Positions 12,126 through 25,100 of a stretch of DNA of 64,000 nucleotides are shown here, piece by piece. The notes beneath the pieces are model-generated. The model worked only from the letters and a program-made list of their open reading frames with translations, had not been told where the DNA came from and did no database searches. Source of the stretch: Augochlora pura (Eukaryota; Arthropoda; Insecta; Hymenoptera; Halictidae); contig NC_135775.1 of NCBI RefSeq assembly GCF_028453695.1, forward strand, positions 1,116,001 to 1,180,000, read 5' to 3'. Each line of letters begins with the position of its first letter. Within the stretch, counting starts at the first letter, position 1. Position numbers and translations under genes: made by a program.

Positions 12126-14577
12126 TGTATTTGAGCCGGCACGTGGCTGTGTGCACGACCGAGCCGCACGCGTCTCTGTGTGTGCGCGACCATACGCCAG
12201 GGGGCCCCGCGATACGACGCTTCTGCCTATGACTCTGCCTTCTGCCAGACGGCCATAGGCGCCGCTTCTACGATCGACGCGCCACGCAGTGCTTCCTATA
12301 CAGTGGACAATATCCAAAAAAACAGTCCAATAGTCATCGCTGTGCACAGCACGAAATATTTACAAACATACCTTGAGCTTTGACACTATTATGACCGGTC
12401 GTTCGACTTTAAACATACCTGTTTAGCAAGGTAAATAAGTTTACTGAATTTTTTATATTTTTGCAACAGCGTCAAATAATATTCGTATCGTCTATTTTGT
12501 TTATTTTATCCGTCGCGAGGAATATTTGGAAAATTATATAATAATATTGGACCGATGTTAAATTTCCCTTTCTGCCTCGATTTTATCTAATTTATTAATC
12601 GGTAAAGATATTTAGTAGCTAAAAAATGATGTAACAATATCGAAGCTCACGGTAGTGAGTTAATAGCTGAGTTGGTTTCGATTCCAGCTGCTCGGGTTTG
12701 CTCGATTCGGAGAAAACAATCGAAATCGATAATGAGACGTCAACTCTCCAGGCCGTTAGTATACATGGTAGGCCGGTGGCTATGGCCGTAGCAAGCCCGA
12801 GCTTCTCTTCATTTGTTTGTAAAATGTGCAGGCATTGATTCATTCTAGATAGCGTAAAAATTGTTACGAAAAAATTGCCGGAATAGAATAGTCGAGCTAA
12901 AGAGACCTTGACGATATCATTTTCCTAAATTACTTTACACTGTATAATTTTTATAGCGCAGTATGTTGCTCAAGTATATACTTAAGATAATTTCTAAAAT
13001 ACTATTTAATCTATTTCTGCAACTAGTTACATACAATGTCCATACACAAGGACGGAATAACAGAAACTAATAAGTCTTTTACCGAATAGGAAAAAACGTA
13101 ACATGTTGCTCCTATTTGTTGCTACAAAATACGGACAATTTATATTTTGTCTAGTAATAAATATAGAAGGAACATTCGTATTCAACAAAAGAACCTATCT
13201 ACTTTAATTTCTCTTTCTGAAACCGTACAATTTTGTTTGCATTCATGTCAAGGCTATGCCAAGATTATCTATTGTCTAAAACCGACCAGTTTGGAAGCTA
13301 TTATTTACAAGGTACTATAAATATTATACCATATTAATTATAAAGACATTAGGAGCGTTAAGTAATGATTAATTTGGCAGTTGGAATCTCTGTCCCGAAT
13401 TTGCCTGCACGCGATACGCTGTGCGCCGATGCGACGCACCCACGTGTGCCCGCTCGTGTGCGAGTGCCGTGCGTGCGTGCGTCAGTGCGTAGAGGAGCGC
13501 GTGCTGCCGCGCCGGCTCTCCCCAGGAGCGTACCAATCGGCCGGCCGAACCCCCGATCGGACGCCATTGGCTGTCACCGGCTCGGCAGGAGACCCGACCC
13601 CGCATCCATTCACCGTGGCGGGGATCACGAAATTCAAACGACCGACTCTTTCGGAAACCTCGAACAGTTAGTAGCACCGTTGCGCTGCGTTTTCCTGTGA
13701 CGCTCTGCGGGACACCTCGCTCGATGCCCAACGGCTGTGGCGACGCCGATGCGGAGCACGAGATAATGCCCGGCCAGCGAAGACGAGAATTCTTCCGAGA
13801 ACGCAGCTGAGACTGAGCAGGTCAGAATCTTTGACTAATTAGTAGCCGACGGCGTCCTTCGCGATTTTTATTACTCTATTAGCTGCGCGCTTCGTTTGCG
13901 AGACAATTGTGCCGTTAATTGCATTTACCAAATTCTATACTAAACGAGAAGACATTTTTATTCTATTCGAAAAATATTTACACTCTACTCAGTACTTCAA
14001 AAATCTATTTTTCCTTTTTATGCAAGTGTAGCATAATTGAATTTGGCTAGGAATGATATTTCTCCTTCAAACATTTATCTACACTGTCCAAAGTGGCATA
14101 AACTATACATAATTCAACTGCTGCTCTGCTTTATTTCTTATAACAAAATTTTCGCTAAAACAGTTTCCCAATTACATTCCGCGATCCTCAAAAACTTGAA
14201 CTTCGGTAAATAACCGTCGCCCATAGCAATCTGCATACCACACACGCGTGAGTAGGTTACCTTGCAGAGCAAACAATTTGCCTTGTCAATGTAACGCGTC
14301 TAATATTGTGCCGTGCAGCTCGCGATGTAATTAACTGCCGAGCTGGAGGTCTAATTTCATTCGCGTAATCAGATAGTAAGGAGGAAACCTTCCAACCAAT
14401 TACAGAACAGTGAAAAGTGATCGATTGTTGGCTCGGTCGTGGCACGCGTTCGCTAGTAGTTTTTTGCTGCGATATTTTGCATCACATTGTAGAGGCATTT
14501 GTAATTTTTAGAGAGGAACGAAATTGAATCAACGCATTGAAAATGGTGTAATTAGTTTTTACTTAAGTGACGTGGAT

Positions 14578-14671
14578 TTTTCTGTGAATATTAGAGAGAC
14601 TAAGTGCAGCAATATATGTATAAAATAATATAAAATCTAATAATAAGATTCACAGAAAATTTTAGTCTCTC
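14578..14671. repeat. Two crossing inverted repeats
   Basis: TTTTCTGTGAAT (14578-14589) is complementary to 14648-14659, and GAGAGACTAA (14594-14603) is complementary to 14662-14671. Both are perfect. The arms occur in the order A, B, A', B', so the two stems cross instead of nesting. Confidence 0.7.
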
Positions 14672-15967
14672 AGACCAGTTTCAAGAAATTCACACCATTT
14701 CGAAAGCATTAATTTTCCTTCGCACTGTATATTTCACTCGCTTCTGCAATAAACGACAGAAAATGATGGAAGAAAAGGTTCGCAGAACGTTTACGCTGTT
14801 CTCATAAACGTTGTACGCGTTTCGAAGACCGCATTTACGTCGTGTTCGTTATGTCAGGTTATGTTCGGTTTATGTTTAGGCTAAACATAACGAAATGTTT
14901 GTTTGAACGTGTCTCTTAATGCGGCTCGCCGAGGAAAGGAAACTGCATGGAAGTCCGCGGCGATTAAGTCCGTTCGACGCGGATCCGAGTTCCGTACAGA
15001 TAAATAGGAACTGCTGCCAAACGAGATACGCCACGAGGCGATAAGAGACCGTGCACTATAGCGTTCGGAACGACCGTGAGCGTGTTCAGTTCGCTGGTTT
15101 ATTCCGGCACCCTTGGGCCTGCGACTTACGACCCTCCTGACACACAGGGTGCCCCGTAATTGTACCGGTCTCCTTTTGTACCCCGTGCTCGGAACGTCCA
15201 CCAATGGAAAATTGACAGAGATCCTCCTCGCTGCTGCAGACATCGCAGTGACTCGAATTTCGTACACGAGCCTCTTTGCTGCACAGCTGAAGTCTCTGTT
15301 CTACCATATCGAGTGCATCTCATCGACTGCATTATTTTAGAAAAATAATTGCACGCATTTGGAATTGGATTTTGGAAATTGCAACCCGTACGACGAAAAT
15401 CCCACAGAATCGATCCACGTAAGTGTCCGACTAGCTACAAATATTTTGTTCGCATTTCGCTGAAATTAAAGTCGACTCGGCGACGTATCGACTCTGCGCC
15501 AGCAAGGGCTTCCATTAACCCCGTTCGCAGAGCATCGTCAAGATCATTGCCAATGCTAGACGTATCAGTATTTCCGGCCGTATCTCGAGGTTCACCGGCG
15601 GAGCTGAATCGACGAGTTGTTTATCGCTCGAGATAAGCCGTGCTCAGCGCGCGATGCAGCGGTCCGCTCCGACCTGGAACACCTTGTATACGTTTCGCAG
15701 GAGCCGGGGTCTTAAACCGGCTCTGGATGAGTCACTCCGCATCTTTTTGTCGGCCGCGCCGCCATTCCGTTCAACCCTTGCCGAGTCAACTTCATTCAAA
15801 AGGGAAACACGTCTCCCTGAGCAACTTTTCGCGTATTCTACGATAGGTTGTTCTTCGAGCTCGCTATAATAGACTATAGCGTTCGATAATTTAGACACAG
15901 CGCTTTAGATGCGTTTAGAATCGTTTCAAAGCTTTGAGAACCGGAGACAAAGGAGGCTATTAGGTTA

Positions 15968-16031
15968 GAAACTATGAAACGTGCGTTCTTGTTTGGTCTT
16001 TGTTCACCTGCAGCGCCCGTTTCATAGTTTC
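15968..16031. repeat. Perfect 14-bp inverted repeat
   Basis: GAAACTATGAAACG at 15968-15981 and its reverse complement at 16018-16031, with a 36-nt spacer. It borders the fragment at 16040-16115 that shares sequence with 55.5 kb. Confidence 0.75.
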
Positions 16032-16039
16032 ATAGTTTT

Positions 16040-16115
16040 ATCGCGGATTTTCATCGAGTATACTATCGAGATCGTACATAGCGTGGCGGGGAAAGAACAT
16101 ATGGGACACCCTTAA
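16040..16115 (-). repeat. Dispersed repeat fragment encoding MYDLDSILDEN, related to 55500-55600
   Basis: On the minus strand this segment carries ATTAAGGGTGTCCCA followed by a frame reading MYDLDSILDEN and a nearby stop. A related plus-strand segment at about 55539-55574 reads MYDLESVLDEN. AGGGTGTCCCA resembles mariner-type terminal sequence, which also occurs near 6076-6092 and 55906-55922. This is probably an old transposon fragment. Confidence 0.4.
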
Positions 16116-18339
16116 TACCTCCAGCCTCGGAAATTCGAAGCGGAAATGGATTCCTATGTAGCTTTTATAGCTCGTTGTATATTTACGATTAGATTGCCGA
16201 CCTACTGTATCGATGACGCAAGCTGGTTCTAGGAAGACTCGGTTCACCAAAGTTAATCTACAAAAGAATTCGTAGGCTCCACAATCCTGTAGCAGGCGCG
16301 GAAGACTTTATTTTGCTTAGAGATCTGATTACGAGGCGTTGATATCTTGAAAGTTTCAGATTTTTTCCAATCTTAATATCAATGATTTAATGACTAAATT
16401 ATAGTAGTATTAATACTAGTATTTTACTTTGTCAAGTCAAGTTCTTCTATACATAATATTAATTTTTATTAATGATGGTTTAAGGTGTTGAATAGTTTCC
16501 GATAGAATTTATCCTACGTATAGGCAGGTATAGCCAGGTAATCGCGCCGGGCTCCTGGAGAGCTAGCTACGCGCTTGCCGGATTCGTAAAAACACTATCA
16601 ATGCGACTACTACGGAGTCGTAGATTTCATCCAGATGCAACCAGCTGAGTACACAAGCCGGCATTCCCCGATGCTGATCTGTTAGCTGCAGAATTAGCTT
16701 GCAGAGTTAGTCGTAGACAAAAGCGGATCCAAAGAAGTCCTTAATTCTTGATCCTCGCGAACGGATAGCAGACCGTTATGCATTCGTCGATTCGTTTGCA
16801 TTGCAAACGCGGACGTTCCAGAACGATTCCCGGAATCTTCTTCTACGGTGGAAAGATGTCGACGATCAATTTCGGGCGACGATGTCCGAGCGAAACGGAT
16901 GTTTCGTTCCACCGCGTTGCCGCGGCGCGAGTATTGATTATCGCGGAATCTCTTTAAGTGCGGCCGCCACGAAATGCTCGCGGGGCACGTATGTAATTGT
17001 CAATTGGATCTCCGGCGGACAGCGACGCGGACGTTCGCAGAGATCGTTATCGCGTACCGTCGCGGAACCGTGGATCCACGGCGTCGATCGGACGGCTGGC
17101 TCTCGTCCTCGATTCGGGATCGCCGGAATTTCCAGTCGCATAATTGGCTCGCGTGATTCGCGAGTGTCCCGCCGTCCCCGTATTTCAGGGTTTCCCGTCG
17201 ACGACCGCGTTCATGCGCGCGCGCGCGCGCGCTCGCGTACGGATTCCAAGCGCCGCGCGTTTTCGTCCGACCGTGTGCGGCCGCAAAACTTTCGGTTGCC
17301 CGGATCCTGTTCCAGGTGGCAGCAGGAAACGGAAGGCTTGTCTTCCTCGGGAAATTACGGGGCGACTCGACGCTTTTCCGCTCGCGTTCCGCGCGGTCGC
17401 GAACGCGCTTTGCCCGCGGCTTCCCTTTATCAGACGAACCACCACCCCGTTCCTTTTATCAGCCGATCACACCGTCGTGGATTATAAAGCAGACTGTTTA
17501 CATCACGCGATCCTTATCTGTCACGAGGAATCCGCCGACCTCCGGCGTTGCTCGAATTAACGGGGAAGCCGGAAAGCTTTCTGCGGCGAGGATTCGCGAG
17601 GAAATCTGGCTGCGAGCGTTTCGTCGCTGAGAAAGTCGGATTCGAGGGGTCGGGTACATGTTTCGCGCGGGAATTAAGCCGATCGATACCGGAGATGATG
17701 GTTCGGACTCGTGACCGACGCGCTCCGTTCATTTCGTGCTCCGTGTACGAATCTGTCCAATCGAAGCTCTCGGAGCGGATTGAATTTTAGTATTCGACCG
17801 AATGGAGTTATCGAAACGATTGGACGATAAAACCTGATTCTTTTCTTTTTTGCGATCGATGGAGAAAATGGTAAAATTGATCTTGATTTTATCCACGCGT
17901 TGGATAAAAATTCGAAGGGGTTCTATTGGCCGCTCGAAAACTCGAGATCGAGGTACATCGACTTGTATCGAGGTATATCGGGGACATTAGCGAATCTGTG
18001 TTACGATTCGGCGGCATTACGACACCCGCCCCGTCGTCGCAAAGATAGCCGATGTTATCAAAGTACTACGGAAGGCTTCATTATCCGATCTATCCTACAA
18101 ATTGATTTATGCGAAGAAAATGCAGCCGAGCCGTGCGTGCGTATCAGCGTGGCCCGCTTTTAACGACACCTCGGCGAAAAGTAATCGCCTGTTCGAGAGA
18201 TCGCGAGGCTCGTTGCGGCTTGTGTGTGCCCGATAAAAGAGCTTCTCGGATATCGGCCGTTGGATAGAGTAGCTTTTTACGATCCGTTGCGCTACGGTTA
18301 TTACCTCCCGTTGGTAGCCGAATGAATTTTTAGAACCTC

Positions 18340-18420
18340 GAACCACCTTAACCTCTCGCGCCACGATAACGAGACGGACTCGCGACGAACATTTCGTGCA
18401 TAATTTAACAAATGACTGGC
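18340..18420. mobile_element. Diverged end of a TTAA MITE with the ACGAGACGGACTCG motif
   Basis: TTAACCTCTCGCGCCACGAT followed by AACGAGACGGACTCGCGAC resembles the left end of the element at 35697 (TTAACCCTTTACGCTACAAC, then AACGAGACGGACTCG). The other end is not seen. Confidence 0.4.
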
Positions 18421-18566
18421 AATCGATTTTATTACGGTGTCCTATAAGGTTCGCTAGCTCTAAGGAAAATCGATCGTCAACTGCTGCGATGCCAACTCCT
18501 TGCATAATTTAATAAAAAATTCAAATTGCTTACTTCGGGTCTAAAAAAGTTTGTTCGTTAAAAATT

Positions 18567-18640
18567 ATGTTCTTAAAATATTTGAAAATGTCCTTAAAAT
18601 ATTCGTAAATGTCCTTAAAATATTCGAAAATGTCGAATGA
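18567..18640. repeat. 21-bp tandem repeat, three copies
   Basis: Units starting at 18567, 18588 and 18609 read ATGTCCTTAAAATATTCGAAA with a few changes, with a partial fourth at 18630. A TCGCGTGA-TT-TCACGCGA inverted repeat follows at 18643-18660. Confidence 0.8.
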
Positions 18641-19339
18641 TTTCGCGTGATTTCACGCGACTCAACAAATATTTCCCCGTTAAATGACCACGATCCGTCT
18701 GAGTAATCGCTCTCGGCGCGATATTAAAATCCTATCAATTTCTTCGCAATTACAGCGAGCGCGCGCGTTGCGACTCGCAAACAACGACGCGCGTGAAATT
18801 AATTTTTTTTTTTCGCCGTCGCTCAAACATCGCGATGCATTATGCAACGGCCGAGAAATTCATTAAATCCTTCGTCGATCCTTGCCGATCCTTCGCAAAG
18901 GATACACCACGCATTTCAATGCGTTTTTGCGACCTCGCGGCGACAATTATTCGACGCGCGTTCGCTGTTGCATTCCTCGGGCAGATTTTGAAACGAACGA
19001 CAACGCGGTGCGATAAAGATCGAGCAGTGATAGATTTTCCGAGATGCTGCGGGAGACATGAATTTTTCTATGCCTTCTAACGATCTTAACTGAATAATTT
19101 ACCGCAGCGTTTTCTACGGCAGAGACTGTTGATATCAAATTCACCGAGCACTAAAGACGCGTGTTGCTTTATACAAATTACAAAACTAAATTCATTTAAT
19201 CGAGTTTATATTAAATCACCATTTCTCTTAAATTACTCTTCTCCGAGAGTGTGCGGCAGTTAAAGGGTTGTACGTCCAAGTAAAAATCGTCAAACAATTA
19301 TCGTAAATTCCGTTTCTCGTGAAAGAAATTCATGGAACC

Positions 19340-21400
19340 GTGCTAGGGGTTGCTAAACCACGTGGAGGCTTTTGGACGACGAATTCGACAATTCGGAGTC
19401 GCCGCGGCGGAAGCAACGAGACCCGAGGAGCAATTTAATGCACAAAGGGTCAAAGGCATCGGCGGCAACGATCCTCTAGCGGCGGGTTCTCGGGTTCTCG
19501 GGAGAAGTTCGCGGGAAGATTCCACGGGTATCGGTCGACTCCCAGTCCTTGAAGTGTTCGCATTGTCGCGCGGGGCATCCCTTTTGTTCGTCCGAACAAT
19601 GCGGCGGCGTATGCACGTGATTAATATCTGTGGGCGTACGGTGGCCGAGTGCGGGACAGGTTCGAGTGTCCCCGGGCGCGCAGCGTTCGGCGTTTCGTAA
19701 CCGGTGAACGCGGGGCCGTTGTTCTGGCCGGGAATCCGGGCCTGTCGCGGGCCGAGGGCGCCCGGAGCAAAACGGAGTGCTGGCTAGAAGAAAATGGTGG
19801 ACGGTCGCGACGCGGTTCCTTGACCGCGCGGCGCGTCGGCAGGAAAGGAATTCCTGCGGTTTCCCGTGACGGCCGCGTCGCCGAGTGGGAAGAAAGTAAG
19901 GAAGGAAGGAAGGAGGACATGGCTGCCGGCGGATCGGCGGGCCTCGCGTCGGCCGTTTAAAGGGGCTGGGAGCGAGTGCAGCGGAGGACTCGTTTCTGTG
20001 CCGGGGCTTCGCGACGGCTGGCAAAGATCAGAGACCAGACGCCTCTCGCGGCGGGCCGTGTGCTCGCGTCCCGTTTCTGCGCGACGCTCGCTTTCCTCGC
20101 CGATTCCCGGAGCCATCGGCGGCTTTCTCTCTCGGCTGCAGCCCTCTCTCCGTTCCTCTCTCGCCGTTTTATCGGAACAGCTGATCGTCGCCCCTTTAAT
20201 CGCGTCGAGCCGTCGAGCCCATCGCCGCTGATCGCCGCCGTCGCCGCCGTAGTCGTCGTCGCCGTGATCGACGCCGCCGCCGTCGCAGCCCTCGCCCTCC
20301 ATCACCGAATCACCGCGGACAGCCGAGCCGCCCGGCGTCCTGCCCGGCTCTCGAACGGGTTAAAGCGTGCCTGTGAATACGGTCGAGTGTTTCGTCGGTA
20401 AGTGCTGCTGCTGCTACTCGAAGCGTCTTTTTGTAGGTTAGGAAGCGCCTCTCTCGCCTTTAAAGCCCCGTGCACAACGCCGCCCGTTGCATCGCTGCTC
20501 GCCGATGCATTACGCCCTGCACCGTGCAGGCTGCACCGGTCGGCGGTCGCCCGACCAGCCATCGTCGACTCGAAACGTTTCCGCGGACGCGGCCCGGCCA
20601 GCCAAGGCCCTCCAGCCTCGACGGATCCACGGAATCCGGTGTTTCTCGCCACCTCCCGAAGCCGACGTCGTGCTAGAAGCATTCGCCGAACACGCCGCCG
20701 CTGCCAGGGGATTAACCCGAGGAGATGCGGGTCGGGAGGCGTCCTTCGGGCTCTCTCTCTCTCCGGTCTTCTCGTTTGTATGCAGCTGAATATTTTCCGT
20801 CGTCCGAGGCGAGCTGTAATCGGATCAACCGAAGCACGGAGGCTGCACAGCCGTGTCGTTAATCGTTCCCCGGGTTCGATCGTGCGCGTGTGTATTACTG
20901 GTGCCCACGGTCGATAAAATCTGCCGGTTAACAGGTTAATTGGATGCGCTCGGGTCGCCGTGGGCGGAATTCATTGAACCGAGAGAAACACGACGCTCGT
21001 GTCCGCTGCGTTTGTGGTGTTAAACGGAATCCGGTCGGGGCTCGCCTCACCGGTTCACACCGGGGCTTGAACCGGAGACGTCGTGTGAACCCTGTGCGAT
21101 TCGATAACGGTCCTCGAGTTCGAGAAGATTCTCCATAAGGTGAGATTAACGGTCGGGTGCAAGTGCATATTCGCGTTTCGTTGCGTTTCACGCTTTCGAT
21201 CGAGAGAGGCAACTCTCGTGAGGGAATCGCGACGGAGCTGCGGCTGCGAGGCGACGCTCCGGAGGGTTCGAATCGCCCGCCAATTTCAACGACCGGCCGC
21301 CATCACGCTCTCCCTCGAGCCGGGTTTATGTCCGCTCGATTCCTGCCCGTTCTCGCGATCTTTTCCAACAGTATTCGCTTCTCTTTGAATGTTGAAGTTT
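19340..21400 (+). promoter_or_regulatory. GC-rich block with a candidate untranslated first exon
   Basis: This CpG-rich block contains low-complexity GAAGGAAGG and GCCGTCGCC repeats. A strong donor CG|GTAAGTGC at 20398 could end an untranslated plus-strand exon beginning near 19950-20000. A weaker one, AAG|GTGAGA, lies near 21137. The block may belong to an upstream exon of BRD7/9 or of another gene. Open frames on both strands are long but built of Arg/Ser/Pro/Ala with no recognisable domain. Confidence 0.25.
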
Positions 21401-21999
21401 CTTTGAATTTTCTTTGAATTTATTAATTACCTCGACGTCGATCGATTTGGTTTAAATAGCGTGGCAATCTTCGCAAGCTATTGTGTCTGTTCTCGTTTCA
21501 ATATCGCAAGCAAATCGCGGTTATTATCGTTTAGAATTCACAAAATCGGTAACAGACAGCTCCAGCAGTATTCGTACTCTATCGAATTTAATTTCGTGTA
21601 TGTGAAACGCACGCGAAAAACAGTAACAATGCGTTGCTGTTCGAATCAATTCGAATGGCGCGCCAAACTCGAGCAGCGCGCCATCATTCGAGAACACTCT
21701 GCTCGTTCTTCTTCAAATATTTCGAACAAATCGTGTCCGAGTTTACTACATTTGCACGAAATAATTACTCGTTGACCCCAGCAGCATTTCTACGGTATGA
21801 AATTTAATTTTGCATAAATAATTCGTACGTATAGATTCGTAACGACGCGTCGACGGTCCGAGTACGTTTGAATTCCGCGGCGGTCGTCGAGCGACGCGAC
21901 GCCATGACGGCGCAGCTGGTGAATAATGGTTCCGGGCGGGGGAAAACCGGAGACGTGCGTCCACCATAACGGCTTGGAGATTCGTGACATGTTCAATGG

Positions 22000-22133
22000 C
22001 TGCCGCCGTACTGTCTATACACGTAGTGGAGCGCGGTAGACACGCAAACCGCGTTCCGTGGTGGTTCACGTCGTAGTGTTTACTCCCCGTCGGTACGAAC
22101 ATATCCGCCAAACTGTGGCCAGACGCGCAGACC
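22000..22133 (+). promoter_or_regulatory. Probable 5' leader and core promoter zone of BRD7/9
   Basis: This is the GC-moderate sequence just before the ATG. I see no TATA box or clear TCAGT initiator, so the transcription start cannot be placed. The immediate start context ACCATGG is strong. An upstream untranslated exon cannot be excluded. Confidence 0.35.
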
Positions 22134-25100
22134 ATGGGTTCGAAGAAGCACAAAAAGCACAAGCGCGAGAGGCACGAAGGTGAGGGGGACCGGGCTCGAT
22201 TTCGGCGTTTTCTCGATCGTCTTGCCGCGATCTCTCGCCGACGTTCAATGTTCGCTCGACGTCGTCTCGGCGCCCGTGGGTCGTCGCGTTGTCACACGGT
22301 CACCATAGAAATGTAAACGTTGCCGCACCGTCAGCCGCCCTCGCACCGTGGAGGCACCGCCGACGAATTCGGAACGCGCCACGAAATTCAAACGGTGCCC
22401 GTCGACGATCGCCTCGAGATGCGATATTGTTTTTCATTCTAGAGAGTCCCTCGATCGAGCTCCAATCTCGCGATGACAATCGGTTATCACAGTGTATCCC
22501 GGTGTTATCCGAGCGGTTCCGCATACTGTTTACGTCGCTTTGCTCCCCTGGACGTCGCGTGACGCATCGTGCTAACGGGTCTTTCTCGATTAACTCTGTC
22601 CTCACTTCACTTTGATATTCGGCTGGTCGTTATATACTGCTGTTGGTGTTTATCCGAGTTATTATTGTCAACGTGTCGCACCGATTATAATATCACGAGA
22701 CGTTTTACCGTCTCTTGTCAATGCTTGCGTTGACTGCACGAGGATTCGAATGAAAAGAGTACCATTCTGGAAGCAGTCTCTCTCATAAAGTCTTAACAGC
22801 CCTAAATCCAAGGGCTGTACGCTGTTCATATATGTATCTCTTTAACATTTTCATTGGAATCCTTCTTGTACTCATCGTTTAATGATGCACAGGAATATTG
22901 ACTGCGTTTTCACCAAGGACAAACTGAGAGTGAGGTTGGAGTAGAAGTGAGGTGGATTCAAAAGTATAAACGAAGGTTCCACAGCGACAGGTGCGACGTG
23001 GAAGTAAGTGACGTGTAACAACGGACATGGACTGGTTGCACGACAGAAACTAGCTGTGCTTCCGAATTTACTCGAATGCCCCAAACCCTTTCAGTATATT
23101 TTTTTTTTTGTCTGTTAAGACCAGTTGAAGTGCAACAAGATCTCCGTTGGTTTGGAATGTATTGAAGTTCCTTCTTTGTCGTGAAGATTCTTTTAGTTCT
23201 CCGTTATGGTTGGTATGTCTGTTGCGCTTCAATCACTCAATCCCCTGGCTGTTACATATTATGGCAACAACAGCCATTCGTGCTTTTGCTTCACCTCGTT
23301 GTGAGGTATTTTAAGATTTAAACAATTGCTCCTTCCTGATCATTCCCTGCAATACAATAGAACATAATTCTAGACAAGAATTATTTTATTGCATACTTCT
23401 TATCAAGGTTTATTTAGTTTTGAGTCAAGCTACCTCCATCTCGCTTCCGGTTTGTTGAATGTGAAAACAAGGTCACTGTCCTGTTTATAAAGTCATCTTT
23501 ATTATTATTATTATTATCATCATCATTGTCAATTTATCTCCTTTCACCCTTCTGTAGACATCCTGTAGATTTCATTGATTTAAGTCTACACTTCTTACAA
23601 TCCTGCAAGATCACACGACGCAATATCTGCCACTATATTTTATATTACAACAGTACACTGCACTTTTGTATGATTTTCTGCAAGACACTTATATTGCATG
23701 CAATAGATTTGCAATCATCGTTATTTATAGCTTTTGATGCTTTACATATCTTCTTTTTTACACACTTGATATTACCGGTCTCGGTACCAATATGTTATAA
23801 CTAATGCCTGATCTTCTCTCTTTAACAGAAGGGCACTATTCAACCACGGACAAACCCCCTACTTTAAAGCTCATTCTAAAAGTAGGAGGTAGCAGTGGTA
23901 CACCTGAATACATTAACGAGCCAAGCCAGGCAACAATGTTGTCCCAACACTTAGGTGTTTACCAGCAACAGATGGGCCTGAACTGTTCTGTTACGCAAGA
24001 CTCGGAGTATGATAGGTACATAGGTCACAAAAAGCTGAAGAAGAAAAAGAAAAAGAAGGACAAGAGACACAAGCACCATCACAAGGACAAAAAGAGACGA
24101 CGGGAAGAGTCCAGCCAAGAGTCGGTCGGCGATGCGGACGAAAGCTTGGTCGAAGTCCCTAAAAAGATTCCTAATCACCAACTGTTAGTTCCAAGACACC
24201 CGACCGTCGGAGAGCACAGAGTGGGTGTCACCAATCAAATCAGCTCTCTGTCCCCACACAGAGAGCCCAGAACATGCGTACTTAGGAAAATTGCGGAGCG
24301 TACTCCGCTCCAACGGTTACTAGAACACTTGCTTAGGTCAATGGAGAAACGCGACCCGCAGCAGTTCTTTGCTTGGCCGGTCACGGACAGCATTGCCCCC
24401 GGTTATTCACAAATTATCACAAGTCCTATGGATTTCAGTACCATCAAGCAGAAGATAGACGACAATAATTATCAGAACTTAAACGAATTTATAGACGATT
24501 TTAAACTAATGTGCGATAACGCCACCACGTACAACCAGCCCGATACGATTTACTTCAAGGCAGCAAAGAAGCTCCTGCACGTTGGCCTGAAGATGGTCAC
24601 GCCCGAGAAACTCAGGCAATTGAGACCTGTCCTTACCTACATGCAAGACATCTCGAAGGAGGAACTCGGTTTTGAATTGGGAACCGAGGATCCAAATAAT
24701 CCCGATGCCCCGATCACAGAAGAGCAGATAGAACGCGAACGGGAGCAGGAGGAGCGCAACGAGGAAGCGGAGGAACTCCGGAAGGAAAATCAGAGAAAGA
24801 TGAGATTAGCGAATTTAGGTAAATTTGAAGCCATTCCTGATGACATGACCCCGGAGGAAATCTTGAAGCAGGTCCGCGGTGCTGCGAAATCAGCGTCGGA
24901 GAAGTTATCTCTGAAGAGGCTGAACTCGAAGATGGGTTTCCTCAGGCAAAAGAAAGATGGGACCACTAGTTTGCAAATAATAGTGCCAGGAGACGGTGTG
25001 ATACCAGGAACGAATCAGAGGCCCGTGTCTTTGGGTCAGCTCATTGGCAAACTGAATCATGGCACGGGCGCGTTAGCAGGATTCCGCGAAGACAGGAGGA

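Larger units (their letters stand above)
12126..19340. other. Non-coding stretch upstream of the minus-strand gene
   Basis: 12400-13350 and 13860-14880 are AT-rich. 13380-13830 is GC-rich with CCATTGG and GTCAGTGCG motifs and could be a promoter, but no exon is identifiable. 16800-17790 is CpG-rich and keeps long overlapping frames open on both strands, as expected from composition. A perfect palindrome TATGTTTAG-G-CTAAACATA lies at 14872-14890. I see no RNA gene or conserved protein. Confidence 0.4.

Noticed and set aside
16801..17487. 228-codon plus-strand frame
   Set aside because: CpG-rich composition depletes stops in several frames at once; no recognisable domain or codon pattern.
20430..20445. 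GTAGGTTAGGAAG as a possible TTAGG telomeric repeat
   Set aside because: Only one to two imperfect units; no array.
21255..21290. GGGTTCGAATCGCCC resembling a tRNA T-arm B box
   Set aside because: The flanking bases do not form the 5-bp T stem, and no acceptor, D or anticodon arms fit.
23804..23828. Alternative ATG for BRD7/9 at 23804 within the exon 2 open frame
   Set aside because: The 24 bases before 23829 are the intron's polypyrimidine tract and acceptor. The exon 1 start gives the conserved MGxKKHKKHK opening.
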